Part shown: piece after piece, positions 19,401-28,618 of the stretch
How positions within the stretch are numbered: position 1 is the stretch's first letter
How the letters are laid out: the number at the start of each line of letters is the position of its first letter
NCBI GenBank assembly: GCA_963784575.1
Contig: CAWARU010000001.1
Location: 992,001 to 1,056,000, forward strand
Reading direction: 5' to 3'
Origin: CAWARU01 sp963784575
GTDB taxonomy: Bacteria > Pseudomonadota > Gammaproteobacteria > UBA6186 > Azoamicaceae
DNA: 64,000 nt
Position numbers and translations under genes: made by a program
Notes under the pieces: model-generated
Told to the model about the DNA's origin: nothing
Databases searched by the model: none
What the model saw: only the letters and a program-made list of their open reading frames with translations

Positions 19401-20184
19401 AGGGGATCATGATTTGGTGAGCTGTGCCCGAGGCACTTTGCCAAAGCTCGTGCAAGTGTTAGACAAAACTCATCCAAAGGTTCGGCTTTGCTATGTAAGC
19501 AAAACCAATTTAATTGACTATATCCGTTCATTTCTAGAAGAAAAATTTGCCAAAATGGAACATCAAGAAAAAAGTGAATTTATTAATTATCTCCGCCAAG
19601 ATGAAGTCAAATGGCACATTTCTGAATCATACCTCTCTAAAGTAGAGCCTGAGTTCCATAAACACCCTGAGATCTCCTATGCTTTGAGCAAGAAAATTTT
19701 AGCAGAAGATCAAATTCATGTCTGGTTTTCATTAGACCTGCCCTTTCATCACTGCAAAGACATCGCTGTATACTTTTTCCAAAACTTAGCGGGCACTTTT
19801 TATGATGCAAAGTTTGGAAGCTTGTCGCAAATGGAACAGCAGATTGTCATAGCAAGTTCGAGCCAGAAGAAATTAAGTCCTGAGTTCCTCAAACGATACC
19901 GTGAGGAATTCTTAAACTCTGCTGCAATAAAAGAAATTGCTCCTTTTATCGACCCGAATAATATCAATGTGGCGTTAAAAGAAATTGTAGATTTTTGTTT
20001 CAAAGAAGCTTTGCCTTTAGAACACTGCGTCGCAATATCCAAATATTTTGCGGAAAATGAACAAAGAAAGGCTGCAAATTTAAGTGAGATCGCCGAGAGA
20101 GATGTCAGCATGACTTTCACAATCCCCATGGAGCAAGATGAAGATGATGAAAGCAGCAAACCCACTACCAAAAAATTTCGTTAG
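16459..20184 (+). CDS. Family A paralogue A2, intact 1241-aa protein
   Basis: Not recognised by name. It starts MSNTSPLSLELNG 29 bp after B1, with AAGG before the ATG. It is mainly alpha-helical. Residues ~105-145 look ankyrin-like (KTSVLYVAVQKQKWDALRYF). The most conserved block with A1 is at ~740-800: DTRPLMQAARERY, GMHEDRQLVH, GIHQSASESA, LCKAYLFPML. Other shared landmarks are CEDIWDVPEYLAWRWLC (~900), GTLPKLVQVL (~995) and LDLPFHHCKDIA (~1095). It has no membrane segment or signal peptide. The end is acidic and then PTTKKFR, the common tail. It is the only unbroken member of the four-gene array. The domains point to a large host-interacting protein; enzymatic activity cannot be claimed. 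Confidence 0.8.
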   Translation: MSNTSPLSLELNGTHAMDESEDSSYDSAKASASLNGIQKITKDLQKTEVTLTLNPSQYKVPSIRAFIISNLDAPEKCGLFLETILLKEVSNRKKADHLLNIFFARAFGRKILKTSVLYVAVQKQKWDALRYFFDLLFKALNKSEKYSIFSKAKSSKKGQKAKKIKTGTKLTTQSLPDHLAYLLIKSAIDATAFQNYCELFNIDFANLNNKELNRTRSTEDLFSLVISAEHHNREIPEQAWPARLQVLLKHGLKLSKSDLETSLSHEKYLANKKYSHKCYQEFLKILLDNINDKPERYNLIQTCYQNHNSKATVMQLLAKGFISDDGTSELGISDEIKLKFYLRYGFLDKYRALKSRLLTSSVASNCAHDICAALSQVLETPYFDQDSSQLANYIIVKEIPQNLSRKTLDELIALFSRFINNISSKVEQPWGEIAMPYHILRDDSKASALHLFHCYHYFSRKIKFFDWHKNYYTTQRSEFFQALLKSSNERIFDLFLEPSNTLDLIEIMKNNSMLLQFFALGTLSLTDETEDHFATVQKRIRKLIKKYLTSGGKLKNLFKAFLHVCTDPGIEQVVINMRKDKQGSPSNLKRIMRVFSPLTELPAIVPKLKTPFLSEMLQYICRSCDIGNRYYLVPVLEFLAHLGADFKVITLENRTLLQLFLENCRDALQKFPNRTTSGVESEDIQVLEFLKKKGVPIQDKIKVAGTPFEKDIFDFIAEQNGQNPRFFQRHLAFFLEQTDTRPLMQAARERYQIQCIRAGGRIKGMHEDRQLVHADGIHQSASESAIELCKAYLFPMLQSEENKTSKLMILESSEHYDSKIFSILNSKETLEIETKIIERFMTVVFAKLKFALWQDYVRKFQHLDPSLRNREVFEKDPAIIALFQLLKNPNNITKRNPWCEDIWDVPEYLAWRWLCITRVRFSKSDRDPHSLLSVDNILAIVILASEDGIVYDDPDKKSAVFNFFINQLAELQKEYRELDPTGDHDLVSCARGTLPKLVQVLDKTHPKVRLCYVSKTNLIDYIRSFLEEKFAKMEHQEKSEFINYLRQDEVKWHISESYLSKVEPEFHKHPEISYALSKKILAEDQIHVWFSLDLPFHHCKDIAVYFFQNLAGTFYDAKFGSLSQMEQQIVIASSSQKKLSPEFLKRYREEFLNSAAIKEIAPFIDPNNINVALKEIVDFCFKEALPLEHCVAISKYFAENEQRKAANLSEIAERDVSMTFTIPMEQDEDDESSKPTTKKFR

Positions 20185-20218
20185 TTAATAACTATGTTAC
20201 TATATTAGGAACTAATAC

Positions 20219-22270
20219 ATGAGTGCAACACCACCCCATATCCCAGCAGCATCTGAAACCTCTCCACAACCTGATGAAAAACCAAACCGTCGCAAAAGAA
20301 AGCTTTCAGTAAAAGCGATCGAATCCAGTGAGTCCGATAAAATTTTAAAATTATCCAAAGACGATGACTCTTATCTGGATAAAAGAGCGGCCTGGCAAGA
20401 CCAAATTGCGTCAGTTGCTTTCAACATGAAGCTTAATCTATCAGTGGCTTCATTAAAACAAAAAGCTGAATTTCTGGTTAACTCCCTTTCAAATGATAGT
20501 TTTGAAAATTGGCAAAAAGGCTTACATTCCTTTATCGAAGTAGCCGAAAAATCCAGCAAAAAGCCCCTTGAGACACTGAGGCAATTTCAATATATTTTTG
20601 GCGTTAAATTTTTAGACACATCCAGTTTCAAAAGTGCAGGAAGCATTGAAGAATTCTGCATCGCGGATAATCGTTTAATATGGCAGATGATACTTCAAGA
20701 TAAATGGCAATATCTTGAAATAATGCTCTCAGAATATCTCAAACTCATGCATAAATTTGGTGAGAGCCATAAGCGGATCACAATGGATTCGATGCGAGCC
20801 TTTTTACTCTGCGCAATCGCCGAAGATTTTGCTTCGTGGTCACTCAATAACTTACTTGAAATTGAAGATAAATCCTTAATACATGCTCGCTATCTGACGC
20901 AAATAAATACCTACATACAGGTGAGCAAACTTAATATAAATACTGAGATCCCCAAATTTCTTTTTAAATCGCCCCCCTATCATCGGACAAGAAACAAAAA
21001 GAAAAAGAAAAGTGGCAAATCAAAATCTGATCCCTTTACAGAATTCAATAATATCAATCCACTCCAATTTCTTCTGTTAAAAGATAATATTAAAATTATA
21101 CCGATACTAGAGATTTTAATCCAACATAAACCCATTATCAACTTGAAAACACTACTGCTGTTTTTAGAATGGGACAACGTTCGTTACCAGAATTCCCTTG
21201 AACCAAGACAAAATAGCATGGCGCTGCTAAAGCTTCTTTCGCACTGTGAAGGATATGAGGATGCGAAAAAAGAACTCATAAAACGTCTTTCCAGTAAACA
21301 GAACTTTTCAAAATCGCTTGTTAGATCAATGTTGGGATCTGATTTAAACATCAATCCCAAATTAAAGCGTTATGAGCAAGCTACTCTCTATGCACTCTAT
21401 GGCACTCTTAAGGAATATCAGGAAATTGTTGCATCATTAAAAGAACACGATGCGAAGTTCCTCGAAAAATGGCCAGAAAATCTAAATCCCATGAAGTGTC
21501 TTATTGATAGCAGATGGCTTGATACCGAGCATTTCGATGTTATGCTTTATATTCTTGCACAACAAAAAGAGCTTGTGTTTATGATCCCGCACCTTTTATC
21601 AACCTTCATAGAAAGGCTCTTACTTGATTCATGGCTTACCTGGACAATACTAGAGAGAAATGGTCCTATTAACTCAGAACCATTTTACTATTATTCAAAG
21701 CCCCACTATATGACACCTGAAATGGGCAGTGGAAAAATACTTGCCATTATTGAAACCTGGTTAAAATTGATCGATGCTTCGGAGGATTTTTGCAAATTTT
21801 TAATAGGAGTTCTACTTCGTTTTGATAAAAAGTTGATTACTTCTGAAGCGCTTGTTTCTGTTAAATCATTGCTGCTTTCCCTCCTTCCATCCTACGTGAC
21901 TAAACTTGAAATTACGGAAAAAGGCCTTGTTAACTTTGCTTATGAGACTCTTAATGAACACTCCAAAAATGATGAACAACTAAAAGAAAAGATTTATGAG
22001 TGGCAACGGTGTGAGGGCGATAAAAAAGCTGCCGCTATAAATATTGAAGTTTTTTCCTGTGTAATCGCAGCCGGGTTTAATCCAGATAAAATTTTAGAGA
22101 ATCTTTACGAGACATTTAAGACAAAGACAACTGTATCGGACTTCTACTACTATGGTTTAAACAATAATGAAACCGCAACTCAAATTTTTGAATGCTATTT
22201 ATGGAATATTTCAAATGAACAGCAATTGAACCCGAGATCTCCTAAGCAAATGTCTTGCAACTTTATATGA
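20219..22270 (+). CDS. Family B paralogue B2, N-terminal part
   Basis: 683 aa starting MSATPPHIPAA, 34 bp after A2, with AGGA before the ATG. NRRKRKLSVK at about residues 23-32 is a basic NLS-like cluster, and a second Lys run (RNKKKKKSGKSKSD) lies near residue 260. The ankyrin-like helix pair INPLQFLLLKDN follows. It shares YEQATLYALYGTL, NPMKCLIDSRWLD and FDVMLYILAQQKEL with B1. It stops at TGA 22268-22270, which overlaps the ATG of the next frame (ATGA). Either B2 is one gene with a -1 frameshift or two coupled genes; B1 homology runs through this point, which favours a split of one ancestral gene. Confidence 0.72.
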   Translation: MSATPPHIPAASETSPQPDEKPNRRKRKLSVKAIESSESDKILKLSKDDDSYLDKRAAWQDQIASVAFNMKLNLSVASLKQKAEFLVNSLSNDSFENWQKGLHSFIEVAEKSSKKPLETLRQFQYIFGVKFLDTSSFKSAGSIEEFCIADNRLIWQMILQDKWQYLEIMLSEYLKLMHKFGESHKRITMDSMRAFLLCAIAEDFASWSLNNLLEIEDKSLIHARYLTQINTYIQVSKLNINTEIPKFLFKSPPYHRTRNKKKKKSGKSKSDPFTEFNNINPLQFLLLKDNIKIIPILEILIQHKPIINLKTLLLFLEWDNVRYQNSLEPRQNSMALLKLLSHCEGYEDAKKELIKRLSSKQNFSKSLVRSMLGSDLNINPKLKRYEQATLYALYGTLKEYQEIVASLKEHDAKFLEKWPENLNPMKCLIDSRWLDTEHFDVMLYILAQQKELVFMIPHLLSTFIERLLLDSWLTWTILERNGPINSEPFYYYSKPHYMTPEMGSGKILAIIETWLKLIDASEDFCKFLIGVLLRFDKKLITSEALVSVKSLLLSLLPSYVTKLEITEKGLVNFAYETLNEHSKNDEQLKEKIYEWQRCEGDKKAAAINIEVFSCVIAAGFNPDKILENLYETFKTKTTVSDFYYYGLNNNETATQIFECYLWNISNEQQLNPRSPKQMSCNFI

Positions 22271-23577
22271 GAGATTCAGGGACCTCGACAGATTTTCACA
22301 AAAAATACGAATCCCATAGTATTCTTGGTTCCATTTTGAAAAAAATTGCTACAGAGAAAATACAAAGTAATACGCAAAATCTACTAGGCATGTTGCCAGT
22401 TTCAGCGAGAAGTTTCATGTCGCCATTGCAGATCCCTGGAAGCGGACAACAGACATTCGCAGAACACGCTCAATCAATGATGCCAGAAAAATCGGACCCT
22501 ATAGAAAATCTGCTATTCACATATACATCTTGGCTAAACTCGATCATTTCGTATGTGTTTTCTAACCCACATAAGGTGAATAATGTGATAGCGGAAATTA
22601 AGCCATTCCAAGATCTTGTATTTAACAATGCTATTCAAGTATTGAAGCAACGCTATACAAAAAACACCCCCCAATTAGATGCCTGGCAATCTAAAAAGCT
22701 GCAATTTTTTCAGTGGGCCATTTGGTGTGAGGATGAAGGTTGGAAGCTAAAATCTGCTATTAATGAGCTTATTTTTGATGACCCTAATTTCCAAGCATTT
22801 CGCTATATGAAAAATTTAGAACCCTTTCACCAGAAGGCACTTATGGAACCATGGCACAAAAACACTAGGATGTCTTGCCTCTATAGTGTTGAAATTGTTT
22901 TGGGGACACTTATTCAATTAATGAAAAAAATTGATTCATCCGATCAATCTAACGTGACAATCCAAGAATTAATTGCTGTCTTGGCAGTAGAACAATTTGA
23001 AATTGACAGACAGGGTTGGGACAAATCACCTGGTTCACTCGCATTTGCTTTTATACACAGCTTCTTTCTAAAGCTTGCAAACAATCCAATCATTCAATCA
23101 CTTAAGTTTGCGCCCCCCCCACCCTGTGGACCTCCAGTAACTCCTGTAAATGACTTTGGGCCAGAATTTCAAATTAGACCCTTTGGCATTTCGAATTATA
23201 CAATTATTTCGTTACTTGAATACATCATTTCTACGGTGGTAAAATTACCCGGTGATGCTTCGCTGTCAGAAGATCCGAAAATTAATGAATCACAAACGCT
23301 CTTGATAGAAAAGATAAGAAAAGCATTTTTTGAGCGATTTGAGATTCGATTCATGATGAAAATCGGCTTATTTACTAGAAAACAAATTGAATCAGCTCTC
23401 ACAACGTATCCACTTCGTACTGGCGCAAGGACACTTTTATTTAGTCAAAAGACTTTAAAAGCTATATTTGTCGAAGATGAGCCCGTGATAGAAAATCCGC
23501 CTGCCGATCAGGCTATGGATGCAGAAGATCGTACCATGCAGGATGAACCTAGCATTGTCAGCAGAAAGTTTGTTTAA
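22267..23577 (+). CDS. Family B paralogue B2, C-terminal part
   Basis: 436 aa from the ATG at 22267 (MRDSGTSTDFHKKYE); a TTG at 22255 is also in frame. It aligns with the B1 C-terminal part through KSAINELIFDDPNFQAFRYMK and adjacent helices. Residues ~80-150 correspond to the region where B1 is frameshifted. A short poly-Pro stretch (APPPPCGPP) sits around residue 290. The end reads DEPSIVSRKFV, the shared tail. The ATGA overlap with the upstream stop would allow translational coupling. Confidence 0.68.
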   Translation: MRDSGTSTDFHKKYESHSILGSILKKIATEKIQSNTQNLLGMLPVSARSFMSPLQIPGSGQQTFAEHAQSMMPEKSDPIENLLFTYTSWLNSIISYVFSNPHKVNNVIAEIKPFQDLVFNNAIQVLKQRYTKNTPQLDAWQSKKLQFFQWAIWCEDEGWKLKSAINELIFDDPNFQAFRYMKNLEPFHQKALMEPWHKNTRMSCLYSVEIVLGTLIQLMKKIDSSDQSNVTIQELIAVLAVEQFEIDRQGWDKSPGSLAFAFIHSFFLKLANNPIIQSLKFAPPPPCGPPVTPVNDFGPEFQIRPFGISNYTIISLLEYIISTVVKLPGDASLSEDPKINESQTLLIEKIRKAFFERFEIRFMMKIGLFTRKQIESALTTYPLRTGARTLLFSQKTLKAIFVEDEPVIENPPADQAMDAEDRTMQDEPSIVSRKFV

Positions 23578-23631
23578 ATATTACAAAATTTATTTTACAA
23601 TCAAGGTAGCTTTTCATCCTGGAGGTGAATT

Positions 23632-24939
23632 ATGTCCGAATTAGCCGCCGAAATTTCAAAATTAAAAAACGAATCGAGTAGAATCGAATCGACTAGTGTC
23701 GAAGAAGCACTTAAAGCACCCCTCGCTGACGTCCTCGACAAATTACCTTTTTCTCCAAATCCCATCGTTCAAAAAGTACTGGAACACATGCGGGAACATA
23801 ACAAGCAGAGAAGCCTAGAACTCACTGAACTCGTTGAATCCACGCAAGTATTGGTAAAGGCTCTGGATCACAATCCTAAACATGTCTATAAACTGGTCTC
23901 TCTGAAATTAAAACAAGATCTGGACACAATGCAAATGCTAGATAAAGCACTGAAGGCTTATTCACCAAGCGCGCTGCTTCCTATCATGCAAACAACTTAT
24001 CATTTAAAAAACAACAAAATGACATTGGTTATCGCAGGTGCACGAGAGCTTCTTTCAAAAGAAAAGAATTTCTTCGATCTCTTCTATGAATATCGAATCC
24101 CTGAAGGATTTTCATTTGAGTACCATCCTAGAAATATCTCGGTGAGCGGTTGGAATCCAACATCCATTTGGGGAAACCCGCGCGGCAGCTACTTAACTGC
24201 TGCAACCATCACCATGAATCTAGTTTGTAGTGGCAGCACTCACCTCGAAGAAACCTATCTTTTTGGCAGCCGAAAATTAAGCGTCAGACATTCTGCCTTA
24301 GTCATGGGTACCCCGATGCCTACCAAGCTGGTATCAGAACTCGAAGCGCACTCCAATTTTCTGGAATTTAGTTTCGCCAATACCCACGATCACCGAAGTA
24401 CTTTTTTCAACGTACACGGTGGTTATATTTATGGCGGAGCGCGGCACACACACGCAGTTTGTTCTTTTGAAGATTGTACTTCTTATACCGCCAAAGTGAC
24501 TGGTTGTACTGCACTTCCCCCAACGAGCGCACTTGCCGAATTTTATCAAGGGTCCCAAAAACCAGGAATCGCATCTCTTGCTTCTGTATACAAGCCAAAA
24601 CGCATCAAAAACTACCAAACTGATATCCGTGCTGGAGATCTCTATTGCCATGTCGGCGAAAAAGGCGGTCATTCTGCCATTATTGTTCAGGATGGTGTCA
24701 TCACAGAATCTGGCAAAAATCCCAAGATAGTCACCATCACCTTTGGCCGTAATATTCCAGAGGGAGACGATGGCTTCAAAGTGGAACTTCGATCACCAGA
24801 GTCGACTAAAGATAGGAAAGTGATGATTTTTTCGGTGGCAGGGAATGAGGTGAGCAGAGCAGCTTCACCGCACACTCTGGCGTCACCAAGCCAGAGAGAT
24901 CGAAGCGAGTCTGCGCCTATAAAAATAGCTTTTCAATAA
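23632..24939 (+). CDS. NlpC/P60-like papain-fold protein
   Basis: 435 aa; GGAGG 8 nt before the ATG is one of the strongest ribosome sites in the window. Residues 1-150 are helical. Residues ~275-365 resemble an NlpC/P60 or CHAP peptidase/amidase: FEDCTSY puts a candidate catalytic Cys at 282, LPPTSALAEFY resembles the LPRTS segment after the nucleophile, and AGDLYCHVGEKGGHSAIIV puts a candidate His at 347. This is motif reading, not a database match. There is no signal peptide, so it may be a secreted effector rather than a wall hydrolase. The end is ESAPIKIAFQ, a looser form of the common tail. It lies 54 bp after B2 and converges with secF. Confidence 0.6.
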   Translation: MSELAAEISKLKNESSRIESTSVEEALKAPLADVLDKLPFSPNPIVQKVLEHMREHNKQRSLELTELVESTQVLVKALDHNPKHVYKLVSLKLKQDLDTMQMLDKALKAYSPSALLPIMQTTYHLKNNKMTLVIAGARELLSKEKNFFDLFYEYRIPEGFSFEYHPRNISVSGWNPTSIWGNPRGSYLTAATITMNLVCSGSTHLEETYLFGSRKLSVRHSALVMGTPMPTKLVSELEAHSNFLEFSFANTHDHRSTFFNVHGGYIYGGARHTHAVCSFEDCTSYTAKVTGCTALPPTSALAEFYQGSQKPGIASLASVYKPKRIKNYQTDIRAGDLYCHVGEKGGHSAIIVQDGVITESGKNPKIVTITFGRNIPEGDDGFKVELRSPESTKDRKVMIFSVAGNEVSRAASPHTLASPSQRDRSESAPIKIAFQ

Positions 24940-24969
24940 GGTTTAATAAAGTAAGATGTGACTTAACGG

Positions 24970-25938
24970 TTACGGCCTGTCGTCTACTACCCGCTGCTTC
25001 GGCATTAGATCAGCTTTGCTCAAACCAAGCCACAGCGCCAACGCACCCGAAACATAGATCGATGAAAACGTACCGATGATAATACCCACAAAAAACGCCA
25101 TCGAGAAGCCAAATAGCGATTCTCCGCCAAAGAAGAGCAGCGCCAGCACGACAAGCAAAGTCATCCAGGAAGTCATGATGGTGCGCGATAGGGTTTGGTT
25201 AATAGATAAATTCATGATCTCTATTGGACTGCCCTTGCGCACTTTACGGAAATTCTCACGCACTCTATCAAACACGACTATTGTGTCATTCAAAGAATAA
25301 CCAAGGACTGCCATCACTGAGGCGAGAGCGGCTAAATCGAAATCAAACCCAAACAAAGAAAAGACACCCAAAATAATAACACCGTCATGGCAAAGTCCGA
25401 CTGCAGCACTTACGGCAAGTCGATATTCAAATCGTAAAGCAATATAAATCATCGTGGCCAAGATGGAAACCAAAATGGCAATACCACCCTGCTCAAATAA
25501 TTGTTCCCCTACTTCAGAACCTACGAATTCTACTTTGCGAACTTCTACGTCTGGATGGGCCTGTCGCAGCACTTCTTTGACACGCTGTGCAGTGGTATTT
25601 TCTGCGTTCTGCTGAGAATTAGCGCTCTGCTCTGTAGCAGAATCCTCTTTCTCCTTCGCATTTGGCACACGAATTAAAATATCATTAATGGAACCATATT
25701 GCTGAACTCGAACACCATGGAAATTTTGAGCCTCGAGTTCGTTTCTAATTGTGCCAGGATCAACAGATTTCTCAAATCGTACCTCGACTTGGGTTCCTCC
25801 CGTGAAATCCAAGCCAAAATTCAACCCTTTGGTGCATAACAAAGCAATAGAGGCAATCCATAAAAGGGCTGTAATCGCGCCAGTGATGTAGCGCAGGCCC
25901 ATAAAATCAATGTTGGTTTGTTTCTTAAAAAATTCCAT
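24970..25938 (-). CDS. secF: Protein translocase subunit SecF
   Basis: Inner-membrane partner of SecD that uses the proton gradient to help export proteins after SecA. 322 aa with six expected TM segments. Motifs seen: GLNFGLDFTGGTQVEVRF near residue 35, VGSEVGEQL, and in the second half VMAVLGYSLNDTIVVFDRVREN and NQTLSRTIMTSWMT. A Gln/Asn/Glu-rich insertion lies in the periplasmic loop at ~98-118. It is third in the yajC-secD-secF operon, 20 bp after secD. Confidence 0.96.
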   Translation of the reverse strand: MEFFKKQTNIDFMGLRYITGAITALLWIASIALLCTKGLNFGLDFTGGTQVEVRFEKSVDPGTIRNELEAQNFHGVRVQQYGSINDILIRVPNAKEKEDSATEQSANSQQNAENTTAQRVKEVLRQAHPDVEVRKVEFVGSEVGEQLFEQGGIAILVSILATMIYIALRFEYRLAVSAAVGLCHDGVIILGVFSLFGFDFDLAALASVMAVLGYSLNDTIVVFDRVRENFRKVRKGSPIEIMNLSINQTLSRTIMTSWMTLLVVLALLFFGGESLFGFSMAFFVGIIIGTFSSIYVSGALALWLGLSKADLMPKQRVVDDRP

Positions 25939-25958
25939 AGTAATTCCGTCCCCCGTCT

Positions 25959-27824
25959 CTAGCCCCTATTCACTGTATCCAGACACAAATGGAAGCCAAT
26001 CGGTATCTGTTTTAATTGCTTCTTACCAAAAAAGAGATTCACCAATGCTCGGCTTCCCATGGTACCGGTTAATAAACTGGTCAAGATTCCGATACAAATG
26101 GTAACCGCAAAGCCTTTCACGGGCCCTGTGCCCACTGCGAAGAGCAGCACCACCACAATCAATGTGGTCAAGTTGGAATCGAGAATGGTTGCAAAGGCGT
26201 ACTCAAACCCGCGATAGATACTCGCCTGAGGAGAGACTCCCAGGCGCAATTCTTCCCGGATACGTTCAAATATCAGAACATTGGCATCCACCGCCATACC
26301 GAGTGTTAACACAATACCTGCAATGCCAGGTAATGTCAGCGTTGCTCCAATCAAAGACATGACAGCGAGCAGTAAAATTAAGTTTGCAATGAGCGCGATG
26401 TCTGCAATAATGCCAAAAAAGCTATAATACATAGCCATAAAAATGAGCACCAATGCCAATCCAACCCCAACAGAAATCACACCCTTACGAATGTTATCTT
26501 GTCCCATGCTGGGTCCGACAATGCGTTCTTCCACAAATGAAGTAGCTGCAGGCATAGCACCCGATCGCAGCAGCAATGCCAAATCTCGCGCCTCTTTTTC
26601 TCTCACACCATTGATTTGAAAGTTATTGCCCAGTGCCTGATTAATAATAGGTGCTTCAATAACCGTTTCTACAGGTTTATTGTCCCGCATCTCCACATAA
26701 ACAACAGCCAATCCTTTGCCAACATTATCACGGGTGGCTTGAGAGAAGGTCGAGATATCTCCGCCTAAACGTATATTAACAGCTGGACGGCCGTCTCGAT
26801 CTTGACCTGTCGTCGCACCAATGATGGAATCGCCGGTCAGGATAGTTTTGTTTTTCAGCAATATCGGTCGTCCAGTTTCATAGTAATAAATTTTGGAACC
26901 GGCGGCGGGTTGTCCCGACAAGACCGTTTGCAAATCATGTTCATGATCGACTAATTGGAATTTCAAAGTTGCTGTTTTGCCGAGAATTTCCTTGGCATAG
27001 GCTGTATCTTGGATACCCGGTAATTCCACGACTATTTGATTTTGTCCATGCCGCTGCACAATGGCTTCTGCCACCCCGAGCTCATTGACCCGATTTCGAA
27101 GCGTGGTCATGGTTTGTTCGACCGTTTCATTGCGAATTTCTTTCAAAGTAATGGGAGAAAGTTCAGCAACCACTGCATATTGTGCTTGTGCGCCTTCAGC
27201 CAAATCTTCTGCTTTGTAGGCAAGATCGGGCATCTTTTCTTGCAAAACCGCTATAGCATCATTGCGTTCCTTGTCACTTTCAAAAAAGATTTTTAAATGA
27301 AAATCCGGTGTTTTTTCAAATTTTCGGTATCGAAGTTTATTTTCACGCAACAGTTTTGGTATTTCATTATAGAAACTTTCAAGCCGGCGTGTGATCACAG
27401 AATTGATATCGACATCCATTAGGAAATGTACGCCGCCCCGTAAATCTAGGCCCAGTTTCATGGGATGTGCTCCCAAAACCTGCAGCCATTTGGGTGTCAG
27501 CGGTGCTAAGTTTAGGGCTACGCTGTAATTACTGCCCAAGGATTTTGAAATGAGGTCTTTGGCCTTCAACTGATCTTCTGTATTGTTGAAACGCATTAAA
27601 AGAGAATTGTCGCCTTCCCAATCATAGGCTTTCACATGTATGGCAGCCTCGCTCAGCACTTTATTGAGACTTGCTTCTGTCTCATCACTCACTTCAGTGT
27701 TTTTTAAGCCTGAAATTTGTACTGCAGGATCTTCGCCATATAAATTTGGCAAGGCATAAATGAAGCCTATGACTAGAATCAAAGCAAGTAAGATATATTT
27801 CCAGCGTGGATATGTGTTTGCCAC
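25959..27824 (-). CDS. secD: Protein translocase subunit SecD
   Basis: Large subunit of the SecDF motor. Starting at GTG 27824 (MANTYPRWKYILL) gives 621 aa, close to the family; a TTG five codons upstream is also in frame and overlaps yajC. Typical motifs: LGLDLRGGVHFLMDVD, LRNRVNELGVAEAIVQRHG, VVELPGIQD, and the C-terminal LPGIAGIVLTLGMAVDANVLIFERIREE. GAGG overlapping the yajC stop may serve as its ribosome site, so translation is probably coupled to yajC. Confidence 0.95.
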   Translation of the reverse strand: MANTYPRWKYILLALILVIGFIYALPNLYGEDPAVQISGLKNTEVSDETEASLNKVLSEAAIHVKAYDWEGDNSLLMRFNNTEDQLKAKDLISKSLGSNYSVALNLAPLTPKWLQVLGAHPMKLGLDLRGGVHFLMDVDINSVITRRLESFYNEIPKLLRENKLRYRKFEKTPDFHLKIFFESDKERNDAIAVLQEKMPDLAYKAEDLAEGAQAQYAVVAELSPITLKEIRNETVEQTMTTLRNRVNELGVAEAIVQRHGQNQIVVELPGIQDTAYAKEILGKTATLKFQLVDHEHDLQTVLSGQPAAGSKIYYYETGRPILLKNKTILTGDSIIGATTGQDRDGRPAVNIRLGGDISTFSQATRDNVGKGLAVVYVEMRDNKPVETVIEAPIINQALGNNFQINGVREKEARDLALLLRSGAMPAATSFVEERIVGPSMGQDNIRKGVISVGVGLALVLIFMAMYYSFFGIIADIALIANLILLLAVMSLIGATLTLPGIAGIVLTLGMAVDANVLIFERIREELRLGVSPQASIYRGFEYAFATILDSNLTTLIVVVLLFAVGTGPVKGFAVTICIGILTSLLTGTMGSRALVNLFFGKKQLKQIPIGFHLCLDTVNRG

Positions 27825-27835
27825 TGCTCTTATCC

Positions 27836-28294
27836 TCAAATAGATTTAATGGTACCCTTTGGCATCACAGCAGCTACTGCCTGCTTCTGTATTACGACTT
27901 CAACACCCTCTGCAATCGAGATCAACATGAAATCATCCGTTACTTTCATCACTTTTCCAAGGATACCGCCACTGGTCAGTACTTCATCCCCTTTTTGCAG
28001 ACCGGAAACCAAGTTGCGATGATCTTTGGCACGCTTATTTTGCGGACGCCATATCAAGAAATAAAAAATGGCACCAAATGCAACCAACATCATAATTTGA
28101 GCCATGGCATTAGATCCCATCGCTTCGGGCTGTCCGGAGGCGGAGGCAGCTGCTGCGGGAGCAGCGTCTGCAAATGCATTTGTGATTAAAATAAATGAGG
28201 CTGAGATAGAGGCTGAAATAGCAGCCGTCCCTTTCAAAAGCCATTGAGTCGAAAATAATTTCTTCAGAGACAAACCTGTGCAATGCTGTTTCAT
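27836..28294 (-). CDS. yajC: Sec translocase accessory subunit YajC
   Basis: Small inner-membrane subunit of the SecDF complex. The start at ATG 28294 (MKQHCTGLSLKKLF) is preferred over upstream in-frame ATGs at 28348 and 28324 and gives 152 aa. The core is intact: MLVAFGAIFYFLIWRPQNKR followed by LQKGDEVLTSGGILGKV. Compared with the ~110-aa E. coli protein it has an extra N-terminal hydrophobic leader and an Ala-rich linker (~residues 15-60), which resembles a signal peptide ending at AFADA. It is the first gene of the operon and is transcribed away from the ABC exporter. Confidence 0.93.
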   Translation of the reverse strand: MKQHCTGLSLKKLFSTQWLLKGTAAISASISASFILITNAFADAAPAAAASASGQPEAMGSNAMAQIMMLVAFGAIFYFLIWRPQNKRAKDHRNLVSGLQKGDEVLTSGGILGKVMKVTDDFMLISIAEGVEVVIQKQAVAAVMPKGTIKSI

Positions 28295-28618
28295 AAATTT
28301 ACCCTTAACTATAACTATAACCATTACAAAAATTAAATAATATAACAAACTGAATTAAAAACCTAATTTAACTTATATTCTATCATTATATAGTCACTTT
28401 GTCCGCAAATAGTCGCTGTTACCGCCTTAAGTAGTCCTTGACATTCATTAATAACACTGTAAAATGCTTCTTCTGCCCTTGAAAATAATACTTACTACAA
28501 TATTTTACATTGAATGGTCCAAATATGATCCCGGGCCTCGTCCATGTGGTTCGCTCAATATTCTTTATACCGGTGCTTTTGACCCCGCACTATTTGGAAA
28601 TTTTGGAAAGTTAACTTT
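28295..28618. other. Intergenic gap between divergent yajC and ABC exporter
   Basis: 324 bp, AT-rich on the yajC side. It must hold promoters for both directions, but no convincing -35/-10 pair, hairpin or small gene stands out. Confidence 0.4.
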
